A stretch of DNA of 7,487 nt from an uncultured Eubacteriales bacterium (GTDB lineage Bacteria > Bacillota > Clostridia > Oscillospirales > Oscillospiraceae). Positions 7,403 through 7,487 of this stretch are shown here, piece by piece (within the stretch, counting starts at the first letter, position 1; each line of letters starts with the position of its first letter). The notes below the pieces were generated by a model. The model had not been told where the DNA came from, searched no databases, and was given only the letters and a program-made list of their open reading frames with translations. The stretch is taken from NCBI GenBank assembly GCA_949744025.1, contig CATJWA010000134.1:1-7487 (forward strand), in the 5' to 3' direction. The position numbers and the translations under genes are program-made.

Positions 7403-7465
7403 TTACAGCATTTTTTGAAGAAATCCAGTCATATCAACGGTTTGCGGGCCGTCACGCAGCGATAT
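7403..7465 (-). other. Possible C-terminal tail of a convergent gene, frame broken or chance
   Basis: On the - strand a 20-codon stretch between stop codons encodes ISLRDGPQTVDMTGFLQKML and ends in TAA (7405-7403), just before the long hairpin. That placement fits the end of a convergent gene. The same frame is closed by a TAA at 7468-7466, while a neighbouring frame is open from the window edge down to a TGA near 7452. So if this is a gene, it is either frameshifted or shorter than it looks. I cannot match the peptide to a family. Bases 7390-7487 otherwise hold nothing recognisable. Confidence 0.2.
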
Positions 7466-7487
7466 TTACCCCTAAAAACTGAATAGC

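Overview
This window is ordinary chromosomal sequence, by eye around 60% GC. It most likely comes from a GC-rich member of the Firmicutes, class Clostridia, of the Oscillospiraceae type. The evidence is the gene order (triosephosphate isomerase, cofactor-independent phosphoglycerate mutase, enolase), the strong AGGAGG ribosome binding sites, and an Na/Pi cotransporter fused to a PhoU-like tail. The placement is an inference from gene content and style; no rRNA marker is present.

Positions 1-3275 are the 3' end of a glycolytic operon on the + strand. It holds the last third of tpiA (cut by the window edge), gpmI and eno. They are spaced 6 and 41 bases apart and end in a very strong symmetrical hairpin. 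In this family of operons gap and pgk usually lie upstream of tpiA. Together these enzymes interconvert the triose phosphates, then turn 3-phosphoglycerate into 2-phosphoglycerate and phosphoenolpyruvate.

Positions 3277-4017 hold one gene on the - strand. It encodes a soluble, Arg/Ala/Gln-rich, probably coiled-coil protein of unknown function. It converges on eno and shares the hairpin with it as a two-way terminator. An AT-rich divergent intergenic region (4018-4225) follows. It carries a stem-loop, a perfect 14-bp palindrome, and a near-consensus sigma-A promoter that reads right into a zinc-dependent alcohol dehydrogenase gene (4226-5323). That gene is a single-gene unit with its own terminator.

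Positions 5407-7389 hold a second single-gene unit: a promoter, an Na/Pi-cotransporter family gene with a C-terminal PhoU-like region, and a long hairpin. The transporter has no convincing ATG start, and its Shine-Dalgarno sequence points to a GTG or CTG. The last 100 bases contain no gene that can be recognised. A short open stretch on the - strand may be the tail of a convergent, possibly frame-broken, gene.

No mobile element, CRISPR array, phage gene or RNA gene is visible. The parts least explained by known biology are the 3277-4017 protein and the palindrome in front of the dehydrogenase gene.
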